Assembly: GCA_016712285.1 (NCBI GenBank)
Contig: JADJRK010000001.1
Span: 2,046,001-2,110,000, forward strand
DNA from: Planctomycetota bacterium
GTDB lineage: Bacteria > Planctomycetota > UBA8742 > UBA2392
Length of the DNA: 64,000 bases
Direction of reading: 5' to 3'
The stretch's first letter is position 1; each line of letters opens with the position of its first letter. Of this stretch, positions 1 to 7,269 are shown one piece after another. The notes below the pieces were generated by a model that did no database searches, was not told the DNA's origin, and saw only the letters and a program-made list of their open reading frames with translations. A program made the position numbers and the translations under genes.

Positions 1-1010
1 ATTCGATCCACTCGGCGAACTCGGGATCGGATTTTCAGGTTATCGCTGTCGCACAAATCGGCTGGAACGGATGCACGCAAGCCTCCATCGGGACGACGGG
101 ATCGTCTTGGGGCATGCAGTTTCCGTACGCAGCCACGAGCTCGGTACCCGCGTATTACTACGGGTCGGGCTCGTTGAGTTTCGGTACGGCCTTTGCCTTT
201 GACCGCACCGGCAAGTTGCTGTGGAAGGGCCCGGCAAGCCAGGTCACCAACACCATGGTGCAGGGCTGGATCACGAACAACCCGGGCGGCCCAGGCGGCG
301 GCCCCAATCAGGCACCCGTCGCCAACGCCGGCACGGACCAGACAGTCTATGAAGGGGTCACCGTTACGCTGAACGGCAATGGCAGCAGCGACCCTGACAA
401 CGACCCGCTGACCTATGCCTGGACACAGATCGCGGGCAGCACCGTCACACTGCAGAATGCCAACACCGTGGCCGCCAGCTTCGTGGCGCCTACGACGGGC
501 AGCACTAAGACCTACACGTTTCGGCTGACCGTGAACGACGGCAGCGGCGGCACAGACACGGATGACGTGGTTGTCACGGTCAACCCGCTGAACTTCGCGC
601 CGATCGCCGACGCCGGTGCCGACCAGGGCGCCACGTACAGCAGCCTGGTCACGCTGTTCGGGAACAACAGCAGCGACCCCGACAACGACCCGATCACCTA
701 CACATGGGTCCAGACCGTGGGCGGCCCCGTCACGTTGACAAACGGCAATACCGCGACGCCAAACTTCACGGCGCCGGCGGTGAATGACACCCTCACGTTC
801 CGGCTTACGGTCCAGGACTCACTGGGCCTTTCAGACTCGGACACCGTGGTGGTGCATGTCAACGCCAGCGGCGTCATTCCGATCAACCCGTTGTCTGGCG
901 GCGCCACCGGTGCCGGCGGCGGCGGTTGCGCGGCAGTTGGCGGCGGCAGCGGCATGCTTGCGCTGCTGGGCCTGCTGGGCCTGAGATTGCGGCGTCGCAA
1001 AGAGCGGTAA
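1..1010 (+). CDS. Secreted thioredoxin-like/PKD-repeat protein with C-terminal sorting tail (5' partial)
   Basis: The reading frame is open from base 3, so the start lies outside the window. The first 85 or so visible residues resemble the end of a thioredoxin/peroxiredoxin-like fold (FQVIAVAQ, later GTAFAFDRTGKLLWKG); no CxxC is visible in the part present. Two PKD/REJ-like beta-sandwich repeats follow, each carrying a SSDPDNDP motif, then a Gly-rich linker with GGGGCAA, a hydrophobic stretch (MLALLGLLGL) and the Arg-rich end RLRRRKER. That tripartite end matches the architecture of MYXO-CTERM-type sorting signals, so the protein is probably exported and surface-anchored. Substrate and partners are unknown. 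A strong hairpin follows the stop. Confidence 0.75.
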   Translation, partial: SIHSANSGSDFQVIAVAQIGWNGCTQASIGTTGSSWGMQFPYAATSSVPAYYYGSGSLSFGTAFAFDRTGKLLWKGPASQVTNTMVQGWITNNPGGPGGGPNQAPVANAGTDQTVYEGVTVTLNGNGSSDPDNDPLTYAWTQIAGSTVTLQNANTVAASFVAPTTGSTKTYTFRLTVNDGSGGTDTDDVVVTVNPLNFAPIADAGADQGATYSSLVTLFGNNSSDPDNDPITYTWVQTVGGPVTLTNGNTATPNFTAPAVNDTLTFRLTVQDSLGLSDSDTVVVHVNASGVIPINPLSGGATGAGGGGCAAVGGGSGMLALLGLLGLRLRRRKER

Positions 1011-1025
1011 CACAAACCAGATCCA

Positions 1026-1055
1026 CACGGCCCGCCCCAGCAGGGGCGGGCCGTG
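1026..1055 (+). terminator. Hairpin downstream of the PKD-repeat protein
   Basis: A perfect 13-bp stem (1026-1038 with 1043-1055) closes on the 4-nt loop AGCA, 16 nt after the stop. It lacks a clear T-run, so it is probably a terminator or mRNA-stabilising hairpin. Confidence 0.55.
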
Positions 1056-1155
1056 CAACATCCAGCCGACGGGAGTATCCCGAAAACTTGACTTGGCCGT
1101 GACATTTGCCGCTCGTGATTGACTATGCTGAAAACTCACCGATCCGGAGACGACC

Positions 1156-2634
1156 ATGGCACGCCTGCTCTTCGCCCTGCCGCTGTTGCTCTGCCTTGCC
1201 GTTGGATCCACCAACGCGCAGAACGCCAACTCCGTTGCGCTGCTCGGCGCCAAAGAACCCGAACACCGCGTTGAGGGCGCACGTCGCCTCGTCAAAGACG
1301 GCGACAAGAAGTCCATTCTCGCGCTGCTCAAGGCCCTCACGACCGAGCAGGACGGCTTCGCAGGCCGCGAGATGGGTCTCACGCTCAAAGACCTCAAGGA
1401 CGAGGACGGCCTCACACAGGCCGAGCGCACGATCACCGGCTGGCGCAAGACCGAAGAAATGTTCGCGGCGTACTGGGCGCTCACGGGCCTTGCACACGGC
1501 GCCACGGAAAAGGGCGACGCCATCCTCAAGACCGCGCTGACCAAGAAGCACGCCAAGGAAGTCAGCCTCGCCGCCTGCGCCCTGGAAGCCATTGGCGAAT
1601 CAAGCCGCATCGAACTGGCTGAGCAGGTGCTGCCCCTGCTCACTGCCTACGCGCCCGAGCACGACAAGGGCAACGTGTTCGAGACGTTGTCGGCTATCAC
1701 AGCCGCGCGCAAACTCTGCCCCGCGGACGGCATTGACGTTCAGAAGCCGTTCATCATGGCGCTGCTGAACGTGCTTGAGCAATCGCAGGACGACCGCATC
1801 AAGTACTTCGCCGCGCTGGGCCTGAGCCGCATCACCGGCAAACCCGCGTACCTCGACGGCCGCTGGTGGCGCAACTGGTTGCTCAAGGGCGATGCCGAAG
1901 AACACCAGGGCAAGTCGGTGGCCGCGCCGACGTTCTTCAACGCCGAAGCCGTGGGCAAACGCGTGATCTTCGCGATTGACGTAAGCGGCAGCATGGAGTG
2001 GCCCGCCGACATGGACCGCGTGCGAAACCCCGTGACGGGCAAAGGCGCCGAGAAAGGCCCCGACTACACCGGCGTACGCACCAAGCTGGACCTGGCCAAG
2101 GTTGAGTTGCTCTGGAGCCTAGAGCACCTGCCCGAGGACTACTACTTCAACATCATCACCTACGAGACCAAGCACAAGCTGATCGACGAGAGCGTGACCG
2201 GCCTGGTCGAAGCCAACAGCGCCAACAAGTTCAAGCTAAGCAACGCGGTGCGCGCACTGAAGGCAAACGGCGGCACTAACATTCACGGCAGCCTGATTCG
2301 CGCGTTTGGCGTGGTACGCAAGGGCCAGGTGAAAGACGACCCGGCGCTGGACCGCACCGCCATGCTGGAAGGCGCGGACACGATCTTTTTCATGACCGAC
2401 GGCAGCCCGAGCTGGAGCGACGACAGCACAACCTACGGCCGCGTAGACCCGAAGTGGGGCTCCATCGGCAATGGCCGCTTCTGCGAGCCCGCGAACATCC
2501 TGGCCGATATCGCCCGCGTGAACACGTTTCGGAAGATCGTGATCCACGCCATAGCGATCGGCAAAGACGCCGACAAAGACCTGATGCAGAAGCTGGCCGA
2601 ACAAAACCACGGAACATTCATCGAACGCGGCTAG
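1156..2634 (+). CDS. Secreted von Willebrand factor A domain protein
   Basis: 492 aa. An N-terminal signal peptide (about residues 1-22, ending TNAQ) is followed by an alpha-helical region of about 220 residues resembling HEAT-like repeats, then a vWA domain. The metal-ion-dependent adhesion site is complete: D275-x-S277-x-S279, T374 and D415 (FMTDGSPSW). It probably acts outside the cytoplasmic membrane in protein-protein contacts; the ligand is unknown. A GGAG Shine-Dalgarno sequence precedes the ATG, and a TATGCT -10-like box lies at 1124-1129. A cluster of palindromic repeats follows the gene. A second vWA protein (61729) and a VIT-vWA protein (63048) lie in the same window. Confidence 0.85.
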   Translation: MARLLFALPLLLCLAVGSTNAQNANSVALLGAKEPEHRVEGARRLVKDGDKKSILALLKALTTEQDGFAGREMGLTLKDLKDEDGLTQAERTITGWRKTEEMFAAYWALTGLAHGATEKGDAILKTALTKKHAKEVSLAACALEAIGESSRIELAEQVLPLLTAYAPEHDKGNVFETLSAITAARKLCPADGIDVQKPFIMALLNVLEQSQDDRIKYFAALGLSRITGKPAYLDGRWWRNWLLKGDAEEHQGKSVAAPTFFNAEAVGKRVIFAIDVSGSMEWPADMDRVRNPVTGKGAEKGPDYTGVRTKLDLAKVELLWSLEHLPEDYYFNIITYETKHKLIDESVTGLVEANSANKFKLSNAVRALKANGGTNIHGSLIRAFGVVRKGQVKDDPALDRTAMLEGADTIFFMTDGSPSWSDDSTTYGRVDPKWGSIGNGRFCEPANILADIARVNTFRKIVIHAIAIGKDADKDLMQKLAEQNHGTFIERG

Positions 2635-2650
2635 GCCAGTGTCAGGCCCA

Positions 2651-2753
2651 AGTGGCATCGGCTTCCAGCCGATGTCGTTGCAGGCGCTTCCAGCGCCTGT
2701 TGGCCACGGGCTGGAAGCCCGTGGCACTCCATCGGCAGGATGCCGATGCCACT
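2651..2753. repeat. Four-hairpin intergenic repeat element (copy 1)
   Basis: Four successive perfect hairpins with 3-5 nt loops lie at 2656-2674, 2681-2699, 2703-2725 and 2730-2748. The whole unit is bounded by a 12-bp inverted repeat, AGTGGCATCGGC at 2651 and its complement ending at 2753. The same architecture recurs at 35152-35257 and 52127-52227, and a half-length copy lies at 7196-7244. It looks like a REP/BIME-type element between genes. Confidence 0.8.
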
Positions 2754-2827
2754 TTTGAGTGCCACCCGCAACTTGCCTGCCCCCTCGCGCGCAGGCATCG
2801 CTGCCAGAACCTGGCTATGCTGCGCTG

Positions 2828-3385
2828 ATGGATTCGCCGGTCTTTGTGTTTCACAAGCCGCGCGCTTGCGTGGTTACCCGCTCGGACGAGCGGGGGCGGC
2901 GTACTGTGTTTGACCTGCTGCCCGCTTGGGTGCGCGATGAAGGTTGGCAGGCTGTCGGTCGGCTTGACATGGACTCACGGGGGCTGCTGCTGTTCGTACG
3001 CGACGGCGCGCTGCAAGAACAGCTTTCGCGGCCGGGGCTGCACGACAAAGTCTACGAAGTCTGGGTGCGCGGCCGGGTAACGCCGGCCCACATCGCGGCG
3101 CTGCTGGCCGGCGTCGGGACGAGTCTGGGAGTGATGCGGGCCAAGGCGGTTGAACTCAAGGGCGGCGCGGGGCCGAAGTCGCGCGTGCTGGTTACATTGA
3201 ATGAGGGCCAGAACCGCCAGGTCCGCCGCATGTTCGGCGCGTTGGAAGACCCGCAGACCGGCAAGGCGCTCAAGGTGACCGACCTCAAGCGCACGGCGCT
3301 TGGACCGCTGCAACTCGACGTCGCTAGCGGCGCGTGGCGCTGGCTGACACCGGCCGAGTGCGATGCTCTGGGCATTTCAGCCTGA
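2828..3385 (+). CDS. rRNA large/small subunit pseudouridine synthase, RsuA/RluE type
   Basis: 185 aa. It should convert a specific rRNA uridine to pseudouridine. The family signature GRLDMDSRGLLLF holds the catalytic Asp47, followed by KVYEVWVRG and the conserved GQNRQVRRMF motif. There is no N-terminal S4 domain, as in the short RluE-like members, so the exact target uridine cannot be named. The chosen ATG has no Shine-Dalgarno; a TATGCT -10-like box ends 6 nt upstream, compatible with a leaderless transcript. The 3' end overlaps the convergent HTH-TPR regulator gene by 9 bp. Confidence 0.9.
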   Translation: MDSPVFVFHKPRACVVTRSDERGRRTVFDLLPAWVRDEGWQAVGRLDMDSRGLLLFVRDGALQEQLSRPGLHDKVYEVWVRGRVTPAHIAALLAGVGTSLGVMRAKAVELKGGAGPKSRVLVTLNEGQNRQVRRMFGALEDPQTGKALKVTDLKRTALGPLQLDVASGAWRWLTPAECDALGISA

Positions 3386-4816
3386 CATGAAGCCCGCGAA
3401 CGCGCCGAAGCCTTTTTCGTAATGCTCGCGGAAGAACCTGTCGGCGCGCTGCTGCAATTCGCCCCCGCCCTTAAGCAGTTGCACGTTGCGATAGTGCATC
3501 GTGCGCGCGAGCATCGACATGCACAGGTTGGCGGGCGCGGCTTGCAACTGCTCGTCGGCTTTGGCCAGCCACTTCTTCGCGCTGCGGTCTTTGCATTTTC
3601 GAGCCAGCAGCGTGATGTACACAAAGCGGTCGAAGTATTCGTTCTCGGTGGCGCGGGTAGTGGGCGGCCCTTCTTTCACGAACTCGGCGGCTTTGCGCGT
3701 TTCACCACGGTCGCACTCGGCCACATGGCGCACTAGCGCCCAAAACCAGTCGCGACCTTCACCGTTGTCCCAGCGCTTCAGGGCCTGTGCCAGGGCGTCG
3801 GTGTCATCGCGCCATAGCGACTGGGCGACCATGCCCTGGCGGTGCGCCTGGCCGCACTCTCCCATGTCCAGCGCCTGCGCAAACGTGAGCCGCCCCGTGT
3901 ACATCAGGCACATGATCAGCATGCTGCGCTGCGCGTCGGCCATGCGCGCCTCAGGTTGCGGCTCGGCCTCAACGATGCGGCGCAGCGCCTCGTGCAGATT
4001 GCCCTGTTCCATCAGCGCATAGCCCGACATCGCCAGCAGGAACTTGCCCACGTTGCTGCGTTGCAGCGCATCGCCGCACATCGCGCGCACACCCTCACAC
4101 AACGCCTGCGACTCGCGAAGCCGGCCCACACTCTGCAGCGCGTTGGCGAGGTTGAACGCCTCATTCAAGCCGCTGGCGTCAATCAACGCATCGCGGGCCA
4201 GCGCGCGCCGGAACAGTTTGCTTTGCGCGCGAATCGCGGCGTCGCCGTCGCGGCGCAGGAACGCGTGATAACTCAGGGTGCGGTCAAAACGCTGCTGCAA
4301 CGCCTCGTCGTCGCAAAGCCGCGCCACCTGCTCGGCTGCGCGCTTGAGGTCGTCGGCTTTTTCGAGCTGCCAGGCATCGAGGGCAGCCCAGTAGTCGGTA
4401 AGCAGCTTGTCGAAGATGGGTGCGGTGCGCTCATTGATGCGCGCGCGCAGGTCCTGGTAGCGGGTCAGCGCATCGTTGAGTTCGCGCAGCACCTTCAGGT
4501 GGTGTTTGCCGGTCAACGAGCCGAGCTGCATGCTGGCGACGCTGTTCATGGCGGCGACCAGCTCAAGCAGGTCACCGGCCATACGCTCGGTGCCTGAGTT
4601 CACGTCGCTGAGAAATGCCGTGCCCTCCCCCACCAGCAGCCACGCGGGGTTGACGCCGAGTTTGCGCACGAGGTCAGCGCCGAAGTCCATGGGCATCTTG
4701 CCGCCGCGCATGTAGCGGCTGACGTTGTTGCGCTGGGTACCGGTTTTGCGTGCGATCTCGGCCTGCGGCCAGCGTTCGCAGAGGAAGGTGAGGCGGTCCT
4801 GGAATTCAGTGGGCAT
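3377..4816 (-). CDS. HTH-TPR-like transcriptional regulator (paralogue A)
   Basis: 479 aa from the ATG chosen here. The N-terminus (about residues 6-65) is a CI/XRE-like helix-turn-helix (QAEIARKTGTQRNNVSRYM, then LGVNPAWLLVGEG). The remaining 400 residues are all-helical with repeated AFNLANALQSVGRLRESQALCEG-like units, resembling tetratricopeptide repeats. It is clearly paralogous over its full length to the regulator at 46882-48426; both have GVNPxWLxxGxG followed by an ML/VLELVxAM helix. It is divergent from a secreted choice-of-anchor gene, which suggests that gene is its target. The frame stays open upstream to an ATG at 4978, but that extension encodes only a heptamer repeat, so the start at 4816 is preferred although it lacks a Shine-Dalgarno. 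Confidence 0.75.
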   Translation of the reverse strand: MPTEFQDRLTFLCERWPQAEIARKTGTQRNNVSRYMRGGKMPMDFGADLVRKLGVNPAWLLVGEGTAFLSDVNSGTERMAGDLLELVAAMNSVASMQLGSLTGKHHLKVLRELNDALTRYQDLRARINERTAPIFDKLLTDYWAALDAWQLEKADDLKRAAEQVARLCDDEALQQRFDRTLSYHAFLRRDGDAAIRAQSKLFRRALARDALIDASGLNEAFNLANALQSVGRLRESQALCEGVRAMCGDALQRSNVGKFLLAMSGYALMEQGNLHEALRRIVEAEPQPEARMADAQRSMLIMCLMYTGRLTFAQALDMGECGQAHRQGMVAQSLWRDDTDALAQALKRWDNGEGRDWFWALVRHVAECDRGETRKAAEFVKEGPPTTRATENEYFDRFVYITLLARKCKDRSAKKWLAKADEQLQAAPANLCMSMLARTMHYRNVQLLKGGGELQQRADRFFREHYEKGFGAFAGFMSG

Positions 4817-4940
4817 TTGAGTTCTTGGTTCTGAGTTCCGGGTTCCGGGTTCTGGGTTCTGAGCTTTGGGCCGCCCCTGACGTGTCTCCACACACGACGC
4901 ACTCGGCAGTCCCAACTCGGAACTCGGAACTCGGAACCCC
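4817..4940. repeat. Inverted heptanucleotide repeat element
   Basis: The left arm (about 4817-4866) is a tandem of degenerate 7-mers of the form GRGTTCY (GAGTTCC, GGGTTCC, GGGTTCT). The right arm (about 4911-4937) is CGGAACT repeated, the complementary orientation. The two arms could fold into a large hairpin whose loop contains a smaller stem (GTGT with ACAC near 4882-4894). It sits directly in front of the regulator start and would form a long structured leader. Confidence 0.75.
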
Positions 4941-4970
4941 CCTGTTCCCTTTCCGTGACACTCACAATTG

Positions 4971-4987
4971 ATCGTCATTTATACGAT
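4971..4987. promoter_or_regulatory. Candidate operator between regulator A and the GEVED surface protein
   Basis: The 17-bp inverted repeat ATCGT-N7-ACGAT lies in the only AT-rich part of the divergent intergenic region. On the minus strand it covers a TATAAA -10-like box. Its position between the two divergent genes is consistent with an operator, but the sequence differs from the repeats at the paralogous locus. Confidence 0.35.
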
Positions 4988-5108
4988 ACACAATGTTTGA
5001 GACTTTGCTACATGCGTGTCGCGTTCCCGTTACAGTTGGTTCCGGGTAAGGGACAAAGGAGCACCTGCGTCCATCACCCGCAACTTCGACCGTAACCGGA
5101 GACAACCC

Positions 5109-7079
5109 ATGCGGATCATCAGCTGGCTGGCCATCGCGGCAATCTGCCTTACCGGGGCGCTGGGCGCCCAGGACGCGAGCGACGCGCCGTCACCTTACCC
5201 GACCTTTACCGTCTTCATGCCCAACGGCGGCACACGCCTGGACTACCTGGGCAACGGCTGCAGCGACGACACCGGCCCCTACAGCGGCTGGACCGCCGAC
5301 GCCGAAGACGACGGCCTCGAGTTCTTCAATATGGTCAAGGGTGGCACTGCGACCATCAAGGTCGCGGTCGTTGTCACCAACGGCAACAGCGACCTGTGCA
5401 TCTGGATGGACTTCAACAACGACGGCGACTGGGCCGACGCCGGAGAGCGCGTGGTGTGGGCCGGCAAGTCACCCACCGCCACACATGGCGACTTTCAGCC
5501 GCGCGTTGCCCCGCCCTATGGCGGCAGCAGCACCAGCTTCAACACCTACAACGTGTCGATCCCGAGCACGGCGGTCGGCACCAGCGTCAAGGTGCGCGCA
5601 CTGGTGTGGGACGTGACAGGCCACCCCAGCGGGCCGATGGCACTGAATGGCGGCGGCCACCCGGGCGGCGCCAGCGGCTACGGCTACACCGACTTCGGCG
5701 AATTGGAAGACCACGACATTGCCTACGGCACCGACACCGGGGCCAAGTTCCAGGTTGCCGACTACGACGGCTGGTGGACCGTTGGCAACATGATCGCGAA
5801 CAATGGCACGCAGAACGTTGGCAGCCTGACGTCGGGCTACCAGCACAACCTGTACTGGCTGCTGGGCAACGAGGCCACGGCCAGCAGCTTCGTGCGCTTC
5901 ACCAACGCTTACCCCAACGCAACGATCACCCACAGTAACGCGCAGAATTGCAGCGTCAGCCTGTTCACGCCGGGCAACGGCGTGACGCTGTCGCCCAACA
6001 CACTCTCGTTCTCGACGATTGCGATGGTGACGCCGACCACCAGCGCGCCATTTTCATTCAGGATGCACATCCCTACGAACGACCCGCAGAAGCCCACGTT
6101 CAGCTGGACCGTGCAGGGCAACGGCAGCGCACCCGCACCCCTGATCGAGATTCATCGCCCGACCTACACCGTCATGGCCAACGGCAGCACCCACAACTAC
6201 GGAAGCCGCGACGCCGGCGTCGCCTTCAGCGGCGGGTTCACCATCTTCAACAACGGCACCGCGCAGCTTGATTTCACGGGCAACCCGATGATCGCCATCT
6301 CGGCGCTGAACAACTGCAACGCCAGCTTCGCGCAGCCGACACAGAACTACCTGCCTTCGGGCGGCTGGAGCTACGGCGTGCAGGTGGACGTGACGCCGAC
6401 GACGGCTGGCAGCACCTTCGGCTTCACGATCACGGTGGCCAGCAACGACCCGGTCAACGGCAGCTACGTCGTCAACTTCACCGGCGACGCCGTGACAAGC
6501 GGTGGTGGCGGTGGTGGAGGTGGCGGCGGGGGAGGAGGGGGAGGAGGCGGAGGTGGCGGCGGGACAGGCACACCGACGATCGAGGTTTCGCGCGGCGGCC
6601 TTCTGCCCAGCGGCGCCAGCGACACACTCGGCACGCTGGTGATCGGCGGCTCCACCAGCTACGTCTACACAGTCGCGAACACCGGCACGGCACCGCTGAC
6701 CTTTACCGGCAGCCCCCGCGTCTCGATCAGCAACCAGAGCAACTGCACGGTCACGGTGGTGCAGCAGCTGCCGGCGGGGCTTGCGGCGGGCACGAGCGCG
6801 ACGTTCATACTTGCGGTGACGACACAGAACTCGGGCGGCCTGGGGTTCACGGTGACGGTCACCTGCGATGACCCGGTCACACCGACGTACACGCTGGGCG
6901 CCATCGCAACGGTCGCCGGCAACGGCGGCGGGTTCGACATTGGAAGCGCAAAGGGCGGAAGCGGCGGCGGCGGTTGCGCCGGCACGGAGCACACGAGCCT
7001 AACAATCCTGGCAATGATGATCGCAATGGGTGTCTTGGCCTGGCGTCGGACAAGGTCATCCATGCGTGAGAAGGCATGA
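5109..7079 (+). CDS. Secreted GEVED/choice-of-anchor D protein with 21-Gly linker and sorting tail
   Basis: 656 aa. A signal peptide ends about LGAQ. The first domain (about residues 30-215) matches the GEVED domain (DLCIWMDFNNDGDWADAGER). Three choice-of-anchor D-like beta-sandwich repeats follow, each with an Asn-Cys dipeptide (QNCSV, NNCNA, SNCTV). Residues 465-485 are 21 consecutive glycines, separating the second and third repeats. The C-terminus is GGGGCAG, a hydrophobic segment, then WRRTRSS, a MYXO-CTERM-like tail. It should be a surface-anchored structural or adhesive protein. The ATG is chosen because GGAGAC lies 8 nt upstream and the signal peptide starts there. It is divergent from HTH-TPR regulator A. 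Confidence 0.8.
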   Translation: MRIISWLAIAAICLTGALGAQDASDAPSPYPTFTVFMPNGGTRLDYLGNGCSDDTGPYSGWTADAEDDGLEFFNMVKGGTATIKVAVVVTNGNSDLCIWMDFNNDGDWADAGERVVWAGKSPTATHGDFQPRVAPPYGGSSTSFNTYNVSIPSTAVGTSVKVRALVWDVTGHPSGPMALNGGGHPGGASGYGYTDFGELEDHDIAYGTDTGAKFQVADYDGWWTVGNMIANNGTQNVGSLTSGYQHNLYWLLGNEATASSFVRFTNAYPNATITHSNAQNCSVSLFTPGNGVTLSPNTLSFSTIAMVTPTTSAPFSFRMHIPTNDPQKPTFSWTVQGNGSAPAPLIEIHRPTYTVMANGSTHNYGSRDAGVAFSGGFTIFNNGTAQLDFTGNPMIAISALNNCNASFAQPTQNYLPSGGWSYGVQVDVTPTTAGSTFGFTITVASNDPVNGSYVVNFTGDAVTSGGGGGGGGGGGGGGGGGGGGGTGTPTIEVSRGGLLPSGASDTLGTLVIGGSTSYVYTVANTGTAPLTFTGSPRVSISNQSNCTVTVVQQLPAGLAAGTSATFILAVTTQNSGGLGFTVTVTCDDPVTPTYTLGAIATVAGNGGGFDIGSAKGGSGGGGCAGTEHTSLTILAMMIAMGVLAWRRTRSSMREKA

Positions 7080-7099
7080 GCCTTCTGTCAGGAATCCCT

Positions 7100-7188
7100 G
7101 GGGCGGTGTGAGCCGCCCCTAAGAACCAGCCAGCCGCGCGGAGCAACCGCAAGGCTAAAAGAGGGCCGACCCCACATCGGCCCTCTTT
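7100..7188 (+). terminator. Two consecutive hairpin terminators
   Basis: A first stem GGGGCGG/CCGCCCC lies at 7100-7119. A second, perfect 12-bp stem (7158-7169 with 7177-7188, loop 7170-7176) ends in CTCTTT on the plus strand and carries A-rich sequence on the other side. The second can therefore terminate transcription arriving from both directions, between the surface protein gene and metH. Confidence 0.75.
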
Positions 7189-7195
7189 GCATTGA

Positions 7196-7244
7196 GGTGG
7201 CATGGCCATCCTGGCCATGTCGTTGCATTGGCCTCCGGCCAATG
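7196..7244. repeat. Two-hairpin intergenic repeat (half-length copy)
   Basis: CATGGCCA/TGGCCATG (7201-7219) and CATTGGCC/GGCCAATG (7226-7244) are separated by TCGTTG. The same TGTCGTTGCA joint links the first two hairpins of the element at 2651-2753, so this is a truncated relative. Confidence 0.7.
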
Positions 7245-7269
7245 CCGGAACATCCGATTTGGGTATGTG

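Noticed and set aside
4817..4940. CRISPR-like array
   Set aside because: Units are 7 bp, degenerate and without spacers; the two arms are inverted relative to each other.
3377..4978. Extended N-terminus of HTH-TPR regulator A to 4978
   Set aside because: The extra 54 residues are encoded almost entirely by the heptamer repeat and a -10-like box; the paralogue has no similar extension.
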